64,000 nt of DNA, from positions 1 to 64,000 of the forward strand of contig CAIQGA010000142.1 of the NCBI GenBank assembly GCA_903871235.1, written 5' to 3'. The notes beneath the pieces are model-generated. The model saw only the letters and a program-made list of their open reading frames with translations. It did no database searches and was not told the DNA's origin. Position 1 is the first letter of the stretch; each line of letters opens with the position of its first letter. Positions 63,161 through 64,000 of the stretch are shown piece by piece. Source of the stretch: an uncultured Chlorobiaceae bacterium. GTDB taxonomy: Bacteria; Bacteroidota; Chlorobiia; Chlorobiales; Chlorobiaceae. The translations under genes were made by a program, and so were the position numbers.

Positions 63161-64000
63161 ATGAAGGAACCTTCGCCATTACAACTCGAACTCTTTCCAC
63201 CTGCGCCAATCGCTCTTGCCGAGCTGTTTGAAGCTTACGAAAGTTGCCGTCGTCATAAGCGAAAGACGCAAAATGCTATGGCATTTGAACTTGATTATGA
63301 GCAAAATCTTGTTTTTCTCTGTGAAGAGATCAATAATGGCAAGTACCAGCCGGGGAGTTCTATTGCCTTTATTGTCGAAAAGCCGGTCAAACGGGAGATA
63401 TTTGCGGCTGATTTTCGTGATCGTGTGGTGCACCATCTCATTATCAATAAACTGAACGGGCTGTTTGAAAAAGAGTTTATCGCTGACAGCTACTCCTGCC
63501 GCAAGGGAAAAGGAACACATAAAGGCATTGAGCGCCTTGACCGGTTTATCCGGCAATGTTCTCGAAACTACAGCCGTGACTGCTGGATTTTAAAGATCGA
63601 CATCAAAGGCTTTTTTATGAGCATTGACCGTAAACGCCTCTACCATAAACTGGAGTTGTTTATCAGGGCGAACTACCACCATTCCGACCGTCCGACTCTT
63701 CTTGAGCTATGCCGCAAGGTTGTTTTTTATGATCCGGCGGCCAACTGTATCATCAAGGGGAGGCGTGCAAACTGGAAAGGGCTGCCGGACGACAAAAGCC
63801 TTTTTTACTCCCGTCCAGGGTGTGGTTTGCCGATTGGTAATTTGACCAGCCAGGTTTTTGCCAACTTCTATCTCAATGGCTTTGATCATTTCATGAAACA
63901 CACCCTCAGCTTGCGATACTATGGTCGCTACGTTGATGATTGTGTTGCGGTTCACCACAGCAGGGGAGTTTTGCATTCCCTCTTGCCGATCATACGCATG
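63161..64000 (+). CDS. DGR reverse transcriptase (3' end beyond window)
   Basis: Manual translation: 280 codons open to window end; 'ILKIDIKGFFMSIDR', 'GCGLPIGNLTSQVFANFYLNGFDHFM', 'LRYYGRYVDDCVAV' (YVDD); absent from ORF track because no stop lies in the window. Confidence 0.96.
   Translation, partial: MKEPSPLQLELFPPAPIALAELFEAYESCRRHKRKTQNAMAFELDYEQNLVFLCEEINNGKYQPGSSIAFIVEKPVKREIFAADFRDRVVHHLIINKLNGLFEKEFIADSYSCRKGKGTHKGIERLDRFIRQCSRNYSRDCWILKIDIKGFFMSIDRKRLYHKLELFIRANYHHSDRPTLLELCRKVVFYDPAANCIIKGRRANWKGLPDDKSLFYSRPGCGLPIGNLTSQVFANFYLNGFDHFMKHTLSLRYYGRYVDDCVAVHHSRGVLHSLLPIIRM

Noticed and set aside
62802-63164. Tracked ORFs 62802-63164 and 62900-63139 across TR
   Set aside because: They overlap the TR; similarity to the target C-terminus comes from TR/VR homology, not an independent gene.

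Overview
The window looks like chromosomal DNA from a green sulfur bacterium (Chlorobiaceae-like). This is inferred from gene content: an SQR-type flavoprotein, GSB-style small proteins, START-domain and S41 protease paralogs, and the ffh-rpsP-rimM-trmD-rplS operon. Most of it is ordinary housekeeping: pfkA, pepA, ugd, thiD/thiE, ffh operon, a mutY-like gene, acyl-CoA synthetase, pyrC, ppk1, rpiB, fba, tatA, argH and tRNA-Cys(GCA). Two hybrid sensor kinases, a sugar-activation cluster and a YdbH/YdbL/YnbE-like operon are also present. The standout is at the right edge (about 60.6-64.0 kb): a diversity-generating retroelement (DGR). It has a membrane-anchored pentapeptide-repeat protein with a C-terminal DUF1566/C-type-lectin-like variable domain (VR 62230-62380), a GC-rich hairpin just downstream of VR, an Avd-like accessory gene, a template repeat (TR 62962-63112), and a reverse transcriptase cut by the window end (63161->64000). 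The RT carries the DGR-type LPIGNLTSQ motif and the YVDD active site. I aligned VR and TR by eye over 151 bp and found 18 mismatches. Sixteen fall on TR adenines, all in first or second positions of Asn (AAY) codons. Only two fall on non-adenines. The RT is absent from the supplied ORF track because it has no stop inside the window. No database or folding software was used; names are from motif and family recognition.
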